Assembly (NCBI GenBank): GCA_025928655.1
Contig: JAICJC010000005.1
Span: 1 to 60,559, forward strand
DNA from: Thermoleophilia bacterium
Lineage (GTDB): Bacteria; Actinomycetota; Thermoleophilia; Gaiellales; JAICJC01
Length of the DNA: 60,559 nt
Direction: 5' to 3'
Positions 36,062 to 44,541 of the stretch are shown here, piece after piece. The position numbers and the translations under genes are program-made. Under the pieces are notes generated by a model. The model worked only from the letters and a program-made list of their open reading frames with translations. It made no database searches and was not told the DNA's origin. How positions within the stretch are numbered: position 1 is the stretch's first letter; every line of letters starts with the position of its first letter.

Positions 36062-37543
36062 TCAGCCGAGGACGAACGGATCGCGCGTCGCGCCGGTGAG
36101 CTCGACCCAGATCGACTTCGTCTCGGTGAACGACCGGATCGCCTCGAACCCGTTTTCACGGCCGATCCCGGACAGGCCGAATCCCCCGAACGGGACGGCG
36201 TAGGAGAGCACCCGGTAGCTGTTCACCCACACCGTGCCGGCCCGCACGCGGGCGGCCACGCGGTGGGCGCGGCGCACGTCCGACGTCCACAGCCCCGCCG
36301 CCAGGCCGTACGCGGTGCCGTTCGCGAGCGCGACCGCCTCGTCCTCGTCGCCGAACGGCTGGACGACCAGCACCGGCCCGAACACCTCCTCCTGGGCGAT
36401 CGTCGCCTCGGGGGCGACGTCGACGAGGATCGTCGGCGCGGCGAAGCGCCCCTGCTCGGGCAGCGTGACGCCCTGACCGGCGCCGACCAGCACCCGCGCG
36501 CCGCCGTCGACGGCCTCGCCGACCATCGCGGCGATCTTGGCGTGCTGGGCCTCGGTCGCGATCGGCCCCATCTCCGTCGCCGGATCCTTGGGGTCGCCGA
36601 GCTTGATCGTGCGGGCGCGGGCCACGAGCCGCTCGAGCAGCGGCTTGCGCACGTCCTCGTGGACGACGAGGCGCGACCCGGCGATGCAGGTCTGGCCGGT
36701 GGCGGCGAAGATGCCGGCGACGACGCCGTTGGCGGCCGCCTCGAGATCGGCGTCGGCGAACACGATGTTGGCGGACTTGCCGCCCAGCTCCAGGTCGGTC
36801 GGAGCCAGGTGGTCGAGCGCGCTCTTCGCGACGGCGATCCCGGTGCGGGTCGACCCGGTGAACGAGATCTTGTCGACGCACGTGTGGGCGGTGAGCGCCT
36901 GGCCCGGGGCCGGCCCGCTGCCCGTCACGACGTTGGCGACGCCCGCGGGGAAGCCCGCCTCCGCGATCCGGCGGCCGAGCTCGAGCGCCGTCACGGGCGT
37001 GGCCTCCGACGGCTTGATCACGACGGTGCAGCCGGCGGCCAGCGCCGGCGCCAGCTTGAACATCGTCAGGAAGAGGGGCGAGTTCCAGGGCAGGAGCATC
37101 CCGACGACGCCGATCGGCACGTGTTGCGTGTAGACCAGGAAGTTGGGCTTGCCGGACGGGATGACGGAGCCCTCGATCTTGTCCGCCGCTCCCGCGAAGT
37201 AGTCGGTGTGGTCGGCGATCGCAAGGCACTGCGCGCGCGTCTCGCGCAGCAGCTTGCCGTTGTCGGTGCTCTCGAGCACCGCGAGCTCTTCGGCGTCGCG
37301 GCGCAGGATGTCGGCCAGACGATGCAGCAGCCGGCCCCGCCCCGCAGGTGCCAGATCCGCCCAGGCGGGATCGGCCAGCGCGGCCCGGGCCGCGCGCACC
37401 GCCGCATCGACGTCGGCCTCGGCCGCCTCGGGCACGCGCGCCCAGGGCGCGCCCGTGGCGGGATCGACGGTCTCGAACGTCGCGCCGGAGACGGCGTCGA
37501 CCCACTCGCCGCCGATGAAGAGCCGGTATTCGGGCAGGGACAC
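36062..37543 (-). CDS. NAD(P)+-dependent aldehyde dehydrogenase
   Basis: A 493-residue class 1/2-type aldehyde dehydrogenase, similar to betaine- or aromatic-aldehyde dehydrogenases. Motifs are MLLPWNSPLFLTMFKLAPA, KISFTGSTRTG, catalytic Glu in LELGGKSANIV and nucleophile Cys in ATGQTCIAGSRLVV, then EEVFGPVLVVQPF and GFGLSGIGRENG near the end. The GTG start at 37543 is almost directly behind a GntR-type site and a TATGGT box with no clear ribosome-binding site. It is the first enzyme of the array controlled by that site; its product could feed the acyl-CoA synthetase beside it. Confidence 0.94.
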   Translation of the reverse strand: MSLPEYRLFIGGEWVDAVSGATFETVDPATGAPWARVPEAAEADVDAAVRAARAALADPAWADLAPAGRGRLLHRLADILRRDAEELAVLESTDNGKLLRETRAQCLAIADHTDYFAGAADKIEGSVIPSGKPNFLVYTQHVPIGVVGMLLPWNSPLFLTMFKLAPALAAGCTVVIKPSEATPVTALELGRRIAEAGFPAGVANVVTGSGPAPGQALTAHTCVDKISFTGSTRTGIAVAKSALDHLAPTDLELGGKSANIVFADADLEAAANGVVAGIFAATGQTCIAGSRLVVHEDVRKPLLERLVARARTIKLGDPKDPATEMGPIATEAQHAKIAAMVGEAVDGGARVLVGAGQGVTLPEQGRFAAPTILVDVAPEATIAQEEVFGPVLVVQPFGDEDEAVALANGTAYGLAAGLWTSDVRRAHRVAARVRAGTVWVNSYRVLSYAVPFGGFGLSGIGRENGFEAIRSFTETKSIWVELTGATRDPFVLG

Positions 37544-37546
37544 GGA

Positions 37547-37561
37547 ACGGTTTTACCATAA
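37547..37561 (-). promoter_or_regulatory. GntR/FadR-type operator at the aldehyde dehydrogenase start
   Basis: On the minus strand TTATGGTAAAACCGT shares the ATGGT-N3-RCCG core with the sites before gntR and P5C dehydrogenase. Its TATGGT could itself be the -10. It ends 3 bp before the GTG start. Confidence 0.55.
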
Positions 37562-37585
37562 ATCGCGGTCGCGGCCGAGCAGCGG

Positions 37586-38350
37586 TCAGGCGAGGTGCGC
37601 GAGGACGAGCGGGTTCACCACATCGGGCGCCTCGACGTTCACGAGATGGGCGCCGCGGTCGAGCACCTCGAGCCGGGCGCCGGGGATCAGGCAGGCGATC
37701 GTGCGGGCGTGCGCCGGCGGCGTCGACGGGTCGCCCTCGGCCGCGATCACGAGGGTCGGCGCGGTGATCGCGGGCAGATCGGGGCGCTGGTCCATCTCGC
37801 GGATCGCCTCGCAGCAGCCCGCGTAGCCCTCAGCCGGCGTCGCGGCGAGCTGGCCGCGAATGCGCGCAACCACGTCGGGCTGGGCCGCCGCGAACGCCCG
37901 CGTGAACCAGCGCGCGACCACCGAGTCGGCGACGGCGGCCGTGCCCTCGCGGCGCACGAGCGCCGCCCGTTCCGTCCATGACTCGGGCGGGCCCATGACG
38001 GCCGACGTGGAGCACAGGATCAGCCGGTCGACCCGCTCCGGCGCGTGCGCGGCGACCCACATCGAGACCATCCCGCCCAGGGAGACGCCGAACAGCGAGG
38101 CCCGCGCGATGCCGTTGCGGTCGAGCAGGCCGAGCAGGTCCGAGCCGAGGTCGGCGATCGAGTACGGCGCCTCCAGCACGGGTGAGCGGCCGTGGCCGCG
38201 CAGGTCGTAGCGGAGCACCCGGTGGTCGCGGGCAAGGGCCGCCGCCTGCGGCTCCCACACGGCGAGCGTCGTGCCGAGCGAGTTCGAGAGCACGACGACA
38301 CCCGCGTCCTGCGGCCCCGCGAACGTGTGGTGGAGCTCGACCGTGCTCAT
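37586..38350 (-). CDS. Alpha/beta hydrolase (3-oxoadipate enol-lactonase-like)
   Basis: A 254-residue hydrolase closest in look to PcaD enol-lactonases. It has an oxyanion-hole start VVLSNSLGTTLAVW, RYDLRGHGRSP, the nucleophile elbow GVSLGGMVS (Ser), an acid in VIAAEGDPSTPP and the His in DRGAHLVNVEAPD. No other protocatechuate genes are nearby, so a different ester or lactone is likely. An ATG at 38359 would add three residues. It is divergent from the quinone oxidoreductase gene and lies 42 bp before the aldehyde dehydrogenase on the same strand, so it may belong to the same array. Confidence 0.88.
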   Translation of the reverse strand: MSTVELHHTFAGPQDAGVVVLSNSLGTTLAVWEPQAAALARDHRVLRYDLRGHGRSPVLEAPYSIADLGSDLLGLLDRNGIARASLFGVSLGGMVSMWVAAHAPERVDRLILCSTSAVMGPPESWTERAALVRREGTAAVADSVVARWFTRAFAAAQPDVVARIRGQLAATPAEGYAGCCEAIREMDQRPDLPAITAPTLVIAAEGDPSTPPAHARTIACLIPGARLEVLDRGAHLVNVEAPDVVNPLVLAHLA

Positions 38351-38375
38351 GGGAGGCATGAAACCACGACTCGAC

Positions 38376-38381
38376 TACGGT
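38376..38381 (+). promoter_or_regulatory. -10 box of the quinone oxidoreductase gene
   Basis: TACGGT lies 8 bp before the ATG at 38390 with no ribosome-binding site, a leaderless arrangement. Confidence 0.45.
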
Positions 38382-38389
38382 TCGCCCCG

Positions 38390-39379
38390 ATGGCCGAGAC
38401 GATGCGCGCAGCCGTGTACGAACGCTACGGGCCGGCGCGCGACGTGCTCCGCGTGACCGAGATCGAGCGGCCCGAGCCGGGGCCGGGCGACGTGCGCGTG
38501 CGCCTGCGCGTGTCCGCCGTGAACCCGACCGACTGGCGCGTGCGCAGCGGCTCGCAGGCCGGCGGCGACCCGCCGTTCCCGTACCTGGTGCCGAACCAGG
38601 ACGGCGCGGGCGAGATCGACGCGGTCGGCGACGGGGTCGACCCGGGCCGCGTGGGCACGCGGGCGTGGGTGTGGTTCGCCGCCCACGGCCGCCAGCACGG
38701 CAGCGCCGCCCAGTGGGTCTGCCTGCCGGAGCGGCAGGCCGTCCCCCTCCCCGAGGCCGCCTCGCTCGACCTCGGCGCCAGCCTGGGGATCCCGGCGCTC
38801 ACTGCGCACCACTGCCTCTTCCGCGACGGCGGGCTGGACGGCGGCACCGTCCTCGTGGCGGGCGGTGCGGGGGCGGTCGGGCACTTCGCGATCGAGCTCG
38901 CCCGCCGCGCCGGCGCGCGCGTGATCGCGACGGTCAGCTCCGACGAGAAGGGCGACCTGGCCCGGGCCGCCGGGGCACACACCATCGTGAACTACCGCGG
39001 CGAGGACGCCGCCGACGCGATCCGGGCGGCCGCGCCCGAGGGGGTCGACCGCATCGTGGAGGTCGCTCCGGCGGCCAACGCCGCGCTCGACGCCGAGGTG
39101 ATCGCGCCGAACGGCGTCGTCGCGATCTACGCCGCCGACGGCGAGCTGACGACGCCGGTGCGGCCGCTGATGGTGCGAAACGTCGCGCTGCGCTTCGTGC
39201 TCGTCTACAACATCGCGGCCGAGTGGCTGGCACGGGCCGTCGACGAGGTGAGCGCCGCGGCCGCCGCCGGCGACCTGAGCGAGCTCCCGGCCCACCGCTT
39301 CCCGCTCGACGACATCGCCGGCGCGCACGAGGCGGTCGAGGGCGGCGCGGTCGGCAAGGTGCTCGTCGACATCCCCTGA
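38390..39379 (+). CDS. Zinc-independent quinone oxidoreductase (MDR family)
   Basis: A 329-residue medium-chain reductase. It has an N-terminal GroES-like domain (VRVRLRVSAVNPTDWRVRSG) and a Rossmann domain with VLVAGGAGAVGHFAIELARR, which binds NADPH. The zinc ligands of alcohol dehydrogenases are absent, as in QOR/zeta-crystallin. It would reduce quinones or enones in the cytoplasm. It is transcribed alone, divergent from the hydrolase gene. Confidence 0.92.
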   Translation: MAETMRAAVYERYGPARDVLRVTEIERPEPGPGDVRVRLRVSAVNPTDWRVRSGSQAGGDPPFPYLVPNQDGAGEIDAVGDGVDPGRVGTRAWVWFAAHGRQHGSAAQWVCLPERQAVPLPEAASLDLGASLGIPALTAHHCLFRDGGLDGGTVLVAGGAGAVGHFAIELARRAGARVIATVSSDEKGDLARAAGAHTIVNYRGEDAADAIRAAAPEGVDRIVEVAPAANAALDAEVIAPNGVVAIYAADGELTTPVRPLMVRNVALRFVLVYNIAAEWLARAVDEVSAAAAAGDLSELPAHRFPLDDIAGAHEAVEGGAVGKVLVDIP

Positions 39380-39394
39380 CCGCGCCCGGCCGCG

Positions 39395-39910
39395 CTACTC
39401 CCCGTTGATCGCGATGCGGTAGCCGCGCCGGGCGTACTCGGCCAGAATCGCGACCGCCCGATCCGTCGACGGGAGACCGTAGGCCCGGCTGTTCCACTGC
39501 GGGCCGCAGCGCACATTCCCGGCCGATACATCCTCCGCGAGCCGCCGGAGCTTCCTCTCGGTGCCCCGGGCGGCGATCAGGAACCTCGCATGGAGACCGG
39601 CGACCTCGGCGGGCGGGTTCAGCTTCGCGACCGCATCGATCCCGCTCCCGACGTCGCGCACGAAGCGGCCCGTCTCCGCCCTGCACTCCGCGGCGGTCAC
39701 ATCGCCGGCGGCGAGCCTGTAGAACAGCCGCTCGGCCTCCCGCACCGGCCGCGACTCGACGATCTGCGCCACCGCCCGCTCGTACCCCCGCCTGGAGAGC
39801 CGCGAGCCGTCGCCGCCGCCGGCCTCCTCGCCGCTCCCGCCGGCTCCCGACCCGCCGCAGCCCACGAGCACCCCGGCGAGCAGGAGCCCGGCCACGAGAC
39901 TTCGCCACAT
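39395..39910 (-). CDS. Putative lipoprotein, unknown function
   Basis: A 171-residue protein with a lipoprotein signal (MWRSLVAGLLLAGVLVGCGG; lipobox LVGC with Cys18), then a glycine-rich linker and a mostly helical domain. Cys residues occur at AECRAE and VRCGPQ. No family was recognised; the helical part with regularly placed basic residues looks like many small actinobacterial lipoproteins. TAGATC 7 bp before the ATG, made in part by the pgl stop codon, may be its -10. It follows pgl on the same strand with a gap of 10 bp. Confidence 0.7.
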   Translation of the reverse strand: MWRSLVAGLLLAGVLVGCGGSGAGGSGEEAGGGDGSRLSRRGYERAVAQIVESRPVREAERLFYRLAAGDVTAAECRAETGRFVRDVGSGIDAVAKLNPPAEVAGLHARFLIAARGTERKLRRLAEDVSAGNVRCGPQWNSRAYGLPSTDRAVAILAEYARRGYRIAINGE

Positions 39911-39920
39911 ACCGCGAGAT

Positions 39921-40583
39921 CTAGCCGGCGCCGCCGGCCACAGCGCGGTCGACGAGCCACTCGGCGCCGGGCACCATCCCGGCCGGCAGCTGCTCGCGGG
40001 CGCGGATGCGCGCGAACGCCTCGGCCTTGGCCTCGCCGGCGACCAGGATGAGCGTTCGCCGCGCCGCCGAGAGCGCCGGGAAGGTGAACGTGTGCCGCGC
40101 CATGCCCTCGACGACGTCGGGCGGGTCGATTACCCAGCGCTCGTCCTCGCGCAGCGACACCGAGCCGGGGAAGAGCGACGCGGTGTGGCCGTCGTTGCCC
40201 ATGCCCAGGTACAGGAGGTCGAAGTCCGGCCGCTCGCCGAAGAACGAGCGCAGGAGCCCCTCGTACTCGTCCGCGTCGGTGAGCGGGTGCACCTTGGCCG
40301 GGTCGACCGGGACGTGGTCGAGCAGCGTCTCGCGCGCCGCGTGGTAGTTCGAGCGCGGGTCGTCCAGCGGCACCTGGCGCTCGTCGCCGAAGAACACGTT
40401 GACGCGGGGCCAGTCGACCCGGCCGGCGTACTCCGGCGAGGCCAGCAGCCGGTGCAGCGCCTGCGGCGTCGAGCCGCCGGACAGGACGATCGCGGGCCGG
40501 TCGCCGGCGGCGGCGGCCTCGACGAACGCGTCAGCCGCTCGCCGGGCGACCTCGGCACCGTCGGCGCAGACGGTCAGGTTCAT
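39921..40583 (-). CDS. pgl: 6-Phosphogluconolactonase
   Basis: A 220-residue lactonase that hydrolyses 6-phosphogluconolactone. Family motifs are VLSGGSTPQALHRLL, VFFGDERQVPLDDPRSNY and LGMGNDGHTASLFPGS. It is the last enzyme gene of the tal-pgi-zwf-opcA-pgl operon and its ATG overlaps the opcA stop by 4 bp. Length is normal for the bacterial DevB type. Confidence 0.95.
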   Translation of the reverse strand: MNLTVCADGAEVARRAADAFVEAAAAGDRPAIVLSGGSTPQALHRLLASPEYAGRVDWPRVNVFFGDERQVPLDDPRSNYHAARETLLDHVPVDPAKVHPLTDADEYEGLLRSFFGERPDFDLLYLGMGNDGHTASLFPGSVSLREDERWVIDPPDVVEGMARHTFTFPALSAARRTLILVAGEAKAEAFARIRAREQLPAGMVPGAEWLVDRAVAGGAG

Positions 40584-41500
40584 GCCGCCCGCCCCACGGC
40601 GGAGGCGAGCGCCGCCTCGAACACCTCGTCGGCGGCGCGGATGTCGAGCGCCCGGCCGAGCAGGGTGGAGGCGTCCAGGATCGGCAGCACGATCGGATGC
40701 TCCGTGGTGCCTTCGCCGTACGCGCGGCCGACGTGCCCGCCGGCGGGCCGCTCGATCACGTACTCGGGGCCGCCGCAGCGCACGGCAACCCGCTCGACGT
40801 GGGTGCGCTCGTCGTGCTGGAGCTCGACATCGCGGCCGAGCCGCGAGCTCAGCCAGCCGGCCAGCAGCCGGGCCTCGTTGATCGGGCCCTCGACGCAGGC
40901 GGTGCGCACCTCGGCCAGCGCGGCCGCCGCCGCGGGCCGGTCGAAGACCGAGGCCACCGCCTCCCGCCACGGCTCCAGCCGCAGCCAGGCGAGGTCGGTC
41001 ACCCAGGAGTCGAGCCCGCCGACGCGGGCGACGCCCTCGAGCGAGGAGATGTTCGAGTCGACCACGGTGAAGGAGGAGAGCCGGGCCAGGTCGGCGAGCA
41101 CCCCGAGCCCCTCGGGGATCGGCCCCTGCCACCAGGCGAACGTCGGCAGGTCGGTGACGAGCAGGGAGAGCACGGCGCTCGGGAGGGCGTCGGCCCGGGC
41201 GGTGAGGAAGATCTGCTCCGAGCACACCTGCTGCATGCCGCTGCCGAGCCAGCAGGAGGTCGAGACCGTCGCCCGTACGCCGCCGGACCCGGCGGTGGCG
41301 ACGATCGCCCGCAGCGGCCGGCTGCCCCCGATGCGCTCGAGCGCCCGCTGGGTGAACGAGACGTCTTGGGCCGTCGGCGCGTAGACCACCAGGTTCAGGG
41401 TCGTCGCCCGCACCGAGCCCGTGCCGCGCTCCCGGTCGGCCGCCAGCGCGCGCTCGACCTGGGCCAGATCGGTGAGCTCGACGGGCGGGTTCGCGATCAC
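40580..41500 (-). CDS. opcA: Glucose-6-phosphate dehydrogenase assembly protein OpcA
   Basis: A 306-residue OpcA, a redox-linked factor needed for G6PD assembly or activity in cyanobacteria and actinobacteria. Segments such as RATTLNLVVYAPT, SVLSLLVTDLPTFAWWQG, VVDSNI and WLRLEPWREAVASVF are typical. The GTG start overlaps the zwf stop by 4 bp and its stop overlaps the pgl start, so translation is coupled throughout. Confidence 0.94.
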   Translation of the reverse strand: MIANPPVELTDLAQVERALAADRERGTGSVRATTLNLVVYAPTAQDVSFTQRALERIGGSRPLRAIVATAGSGGVRATVSTSCWLGSGMQQVCSEQIFLTARADALPSAVLSLLVTDLPTFAWWQGPIPEGLGVLADLARLSSFTVVDSNISSLEGVARVGGLDSWVTDLAWLRLEPWREAVASVFDRPAAAAALAEVRTACVEGPINEARLLAGWLSSRLGRDVELQHDERTHVERVAVRCGGPEYVIERPAGGHVGRAYGEGTTEHPIVLPILDASTLLGRALDIRAADEVFEAALASAVGRAA

Positions 41501-43017
41501 GGCCGCCGCCAGCGGCGCCCGTCGCGCGTGATCAGCTCGAACGCCGCCTCCGGGCCCCACGAGCCCGACGCGTACACCTGCGGCGTGCCCGACCGCCACT
41601 GCTCGAGCAGGGGGTCGCAGATCTCCCACGACCGCTCCACGCCGTCCTGCGGCGTGAACAGCGTGCGATCGCCCCGGATCGCGTCCAAGATCAGTGTCTC
41701 GTAGGCCTCCGGCACATCGTGCAGGAAGGCCGAGCCGTACAGGAAGTCCATGTTGACGGTGCTGATCGCCACGGTCGGCGACGGCGCCTTGGCCCCGAAC
41801 CGCAGGGAGATGCCCTCGTCCGGCTGGATGCGCAGCACGAGCGAGTTGGCCTCGAGGTGCTCGGCCGCCCCCATCGTGAAGGGCAGATGCGGGACGCGCT
41901 TGAACTGTACGGCCACCTCGGTCACGCGCTTCGGCATCCGCTTGCCGGTGCGGATGTAGAACGGCGTGCCGGCCCAGCGCCAGTTGTCGATCTCCATCCT
42001 GGCGGCGATGAACGTCGGCGTGTTGGAGTCGGCCGGCACGCCCTCCTCCTGCGCGTATGCCGGCACCTCCTCGCCGGCGACGAACCCGCTCCCGTACTGG
42101 CCGCGGACGGTGTTTTCGAACGAGAGCGGCCGCGTCGCCCGCAGGACCTTGGTCTTCTCGTCGCGGACGGCGTCGGCCTCGAAGGCGGCCGGCGGCTCCA
42201 TCGCCACGAGCGCCAGCACCTGCAGGAGGTGGTTCTGGACGATGTCGCGGACGACGCCCGTCTCCTCGTAGAAGGCCGCCCGGTGCTCGACGCCGAGCGA
42301 CTCGGCCACCGTGATCTGGACGTGGTCGACGTAGCGGTTCGTCCACACGGGCTCGAAGATCGCGTTCGCGAACCGGAACACGAAGATGTTCTGGACCGTC
42401 TCCTTGCCCAGGTAGTGGTCGATCCGGTAGATCTGGCGCTCCTGGAACGACCTGTGCACCGTCTCCGCCAGCTCGCGGGCGGTCTCCAGGTCGTGGCCGA
42501 ACGGCTTCTCGATCACGACCCGGGCGAACCCGGCCGGATCGTTCAGGCCGGTCTGGCCCATGTTGTCCACGATCACCGGGAAGAAGCTCGCGGGCGTCGA
42601 GAGGTAGTAGACGCGGTTGCCCTCGGTGCCGTGGCCGGCGTCGATGCGGGCCAGCCGCTCGCCGAGCGCGCGGAAGGCCTCCTGGTCGTCGAACGCGCCG
42701 CTCACGTAGTGCAGGGAGTCGGCGAACGCGGTCCAGTAGCTCTCGTCGATCTGGGTGCGCGAGAACCGCTCGAGCGACGCGCGCGCCTGCTCGCGGTACT
42801 CGTCGTCGGTCATCTCGCTGCGGGCATAGCCCACGACGGCGAACCGGTTGGGCAGGAGCCCGCGCGCGCCCAGGTTGTAGATCGCGGGCAGAAGCTTGCG
42901 ATGCGCCAGGTCACCCGTGGCCCCGAAGATGACGAACACGGCCGGGACGGTCGCTCCCCCGGCGCGCAGCCCGACCCGAAGCGGGTTGGTCTTGGGGTCG
43001 CTGACGACCTGGGCCAC
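41497..43017 (-). CDS. zwf: Glucose-6-phosphate 1-dehydrogenase
   Basis: A 506-residue G6PD that makes NADPH and 6-phosphogluconolactone. It has the NADP loop FGATGDLAHRKLLPA, the catalytic IDHYLGKETVQN with Lys and His, and TPFYIRTGKRMPKRVTE in the beta domain. Length and order match actinobacterial Zwf. It lies 3 bp after pgi and overlaps opcA. Confidence 0.97.
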   Translation of the reverse strand: MAQVVSDPKTNPLRVGLRAGGATVPAVFVIFGATGDLAHRKLLPAIYNLGARGLLPNRFAVVGYARSEMTDDEYREQARASLERFSRTQIDESYWTAFADSLHYVSGAFDDQEAFRALGERLARIDAGHGTEGNRVYYLSTPASFFPVIVDNMGQTGLNDPAGFARVVIEKPFGHDLETARELAETVHRSFQERQIYRIDHYLGKETVQNIFVFRFANAIFEPVWTNRYVDHVQITVAESLGVEHRAAFYEETGVVRDIVQNHLLQVLALVAMEPPAAFEADAVRDEKTKVLRATRPLSFENTVRGQYGSGFVAGEEVPAYAQEEGVPADSNTPTFIAARMEIDNWRWAGTPFYIRTGKRMPKRVTEVAVQFKRVPHLPFTMGAAEHLEANSLVLRIQPDEGISLRFGAKAPSPTVAISTVNMDFLYGSAFLHDVPEAYETLILDAIRGDRTLFTPQDGVERSWEICDPLLEQWRSGTPQVYASGSWGPEAAFELITRDGRRWRRP

Positions 43018-43020
43018 GGG

Positions 43021-44541
43021 CTACCGGCCCGCCGCCGAGAGGGACTCGAGCTCGTCAGGCGTCACGCGCGCGACCGGGCGCCCGCGGCTGCGCAGCGCCT
43101 GGCGGTCGCCGATCGCCTGGGCCTGGATGAGCGTGCCGAACCCGAACGGCTTGCCCGGGATCGGCAGGTCGCCCGGGTCCGGGTCGACCACCTGGATGAA
43201 GCAGCCGACCTGGGGCCCGCCCTTGTGCAGCTGCCCGGTCGAGTGCAGGAAGCGGGGCCCGAAGCCGAAGGTGGTCGCGACCTGGTAGCGGTCGCGGATC
43301 GCGGTGCGCACCGGCCGGAACCGCTCCTCGTTGGGCTCGGTCGGGTCGACGTAGGCCATGATCGCGACGTAGCCGCCCGGGGCGATCGCGCCCAGCACGT
43401 CGTCGAGCGAGTCGGCGCCGGGGTCCGGGAGCGCGCCCGAGGCTTCCCACTCCTCGAGCACGTGGTTGGTGTTCGCCTTCGACTCGGCCACGTTGGGCTG
43501 GTCGAACGGGTTGAGGCCGAGCAGCATGCCGGCGGCCGCCGTCGCCACCTCCCACTGCAGGAACTCGTTCGCGAGCTCGTGTGGGTCGGAGATCTCGCGG
43601 GTCAGGACCGGGTGCCCGGCCTCTGCCAGGCGGTGCATGGCGCCGTCGTGGGAGCCGTCGCTGCGCAGGTGCACGAAGACGCGGTCGGAGCCGTAGACGT
43701 CCGGCTCGCCGAGCTGCTCGCCGGCCACCGGGACGAGGCCCTTGCCCCCCTTGCCGGTGGACTCGGCCAGAAGCTGCTCGGCCCACAGGCCGAAGCTCGC
43801 GAACCGGCCCTCGGCGACGATCGTCACCTTGTCGCGGCCGATCCGGCCCAGGCCGCCCAGGGCGGCGCCGAGGGCGGCTCCGCCGTGGATCTCGGGGCCC
43901 TGGTCGTCGTCGCGGATGGTGCCGAGCAGCGCCTCGATGTCGATGCCGGCGAGCGCCGCGGCGACGAGGCCGAAGTAGGAGAGCACCGAGTAGCGGCCGC
44001 CGATGTCGGGCGGATTCTGGAACACCCGCCGGTACCCGCGCTCGCGCGCCGTCGACTCGAGGTCGGTGCCGGGATCCGTGATCGCGGCGAACCGGGACGG
44101 GTCGCCGCCCGTGCGCTCCCAGAAGTAGGCCTCGTGCGAGCGGGTCTCGAGCGTACCGCCCGACTTCGAGGCGACCACGTAGAGCGCATCCGTGTGCTCG
44201 GACGCGCGCACCGCGTCGGGGTGGGTGGTGTCGGTGACGTCGGGCCGGTCGGTGTCGAAGGTCTGCCGCAGCACCTCGGGGCCGAGCGACGAGCCGCCCA
44301 TGCCGAGGAGCACCGAGTGCGGGAGCGTCCCCTGCACCTCGGCCGCCCACTCGTTCAGCTCGGTGGCCCGGCCGCGCATGGTCGCGACCACCGGCAACCA
44401 CCCCAGCCGGTCGGCGATCTCCGTGTCACCGGGCCAGAGGGACGGGTCGCTCCGGCGCAGCCGGGCGAGGAAGTCGGCCTCTTCGAGCTCCGCCTCGGCC
44501 GCGGCGACCGCCTCGCCCAGCTCAGGCTGCGCCGCGGGCAC
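43021..44541 (-). CDS. pgi: Glucose-6-phosphate isomerase (type found in Tal-Pgi fusions)
   Basis: A 506-residue isomerase with two SIS domains. It has LLGMGGSSLGPEVLRQ, VASKSGGTLETRSH and later FDQPNVAESKANTN and FLHSTGQLHKGGP. This form resembles the isomerase half of bifunctional transaldolase/glucose-6-phosphate isomerase proteins. I choose the GTG at 44541, 6 bp after a GGAGG site; a TTG at 44565 is also in frame. The start lies 20 bp inside tal, in another frame. It links glycolysis to the pentose phosphate branch. Confidence 0.93.
   Translation of the reverse strand: MPAAQPELGEAVAAAEAELEEADFLARLRRSDPSLWPGDTEIADRLGWLPVVATMRGRATELNEWAAEVQGTLPHSVLLGMGGSSLGPEVLRQTFDTDRPDVTDTTHPDAVRASEHTDALYVVASKSGGTLETRSHEAYFWERTGGDPSRFAAITDPGTDLESTARERGYRRVFQNPPDIGGRYSVLSYFGLVAAALAGIDIEALLGTIRDDDQGPEIHGGAALGAALGGLGRIGRDKVTIVAEGRFASFGLWAEQLLAESTGKGGKGLVPVAGEQLGEPDVYGSDRVFVHLRSDGSHDGAMHRLAEAGHPVLTREISDPHELANEFLQWEVATAAAGMLLGLNPFDQPNVAESKANTNHVLEEWEASGALPDPGADSLDDVLGAIAPGGYVAIMAYVDPTEPNEERFRPVRTAIRDRYQVATTFGFGPRFLHSTGQLHKGGPQVGCFIQVVDPDPGDLPIPGKPFGFGTLIQAQAIGDRQALRSRGRPVARVTPDELESLSAAGR

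Noticed and set aside
39380-39394. CGCG-rich hairpin after the quinone oxidoreductase gene as a terminator
   Set aside because: The stem is short and interrupted and no T-run follows; similar GC runs are everywhere in this genome.
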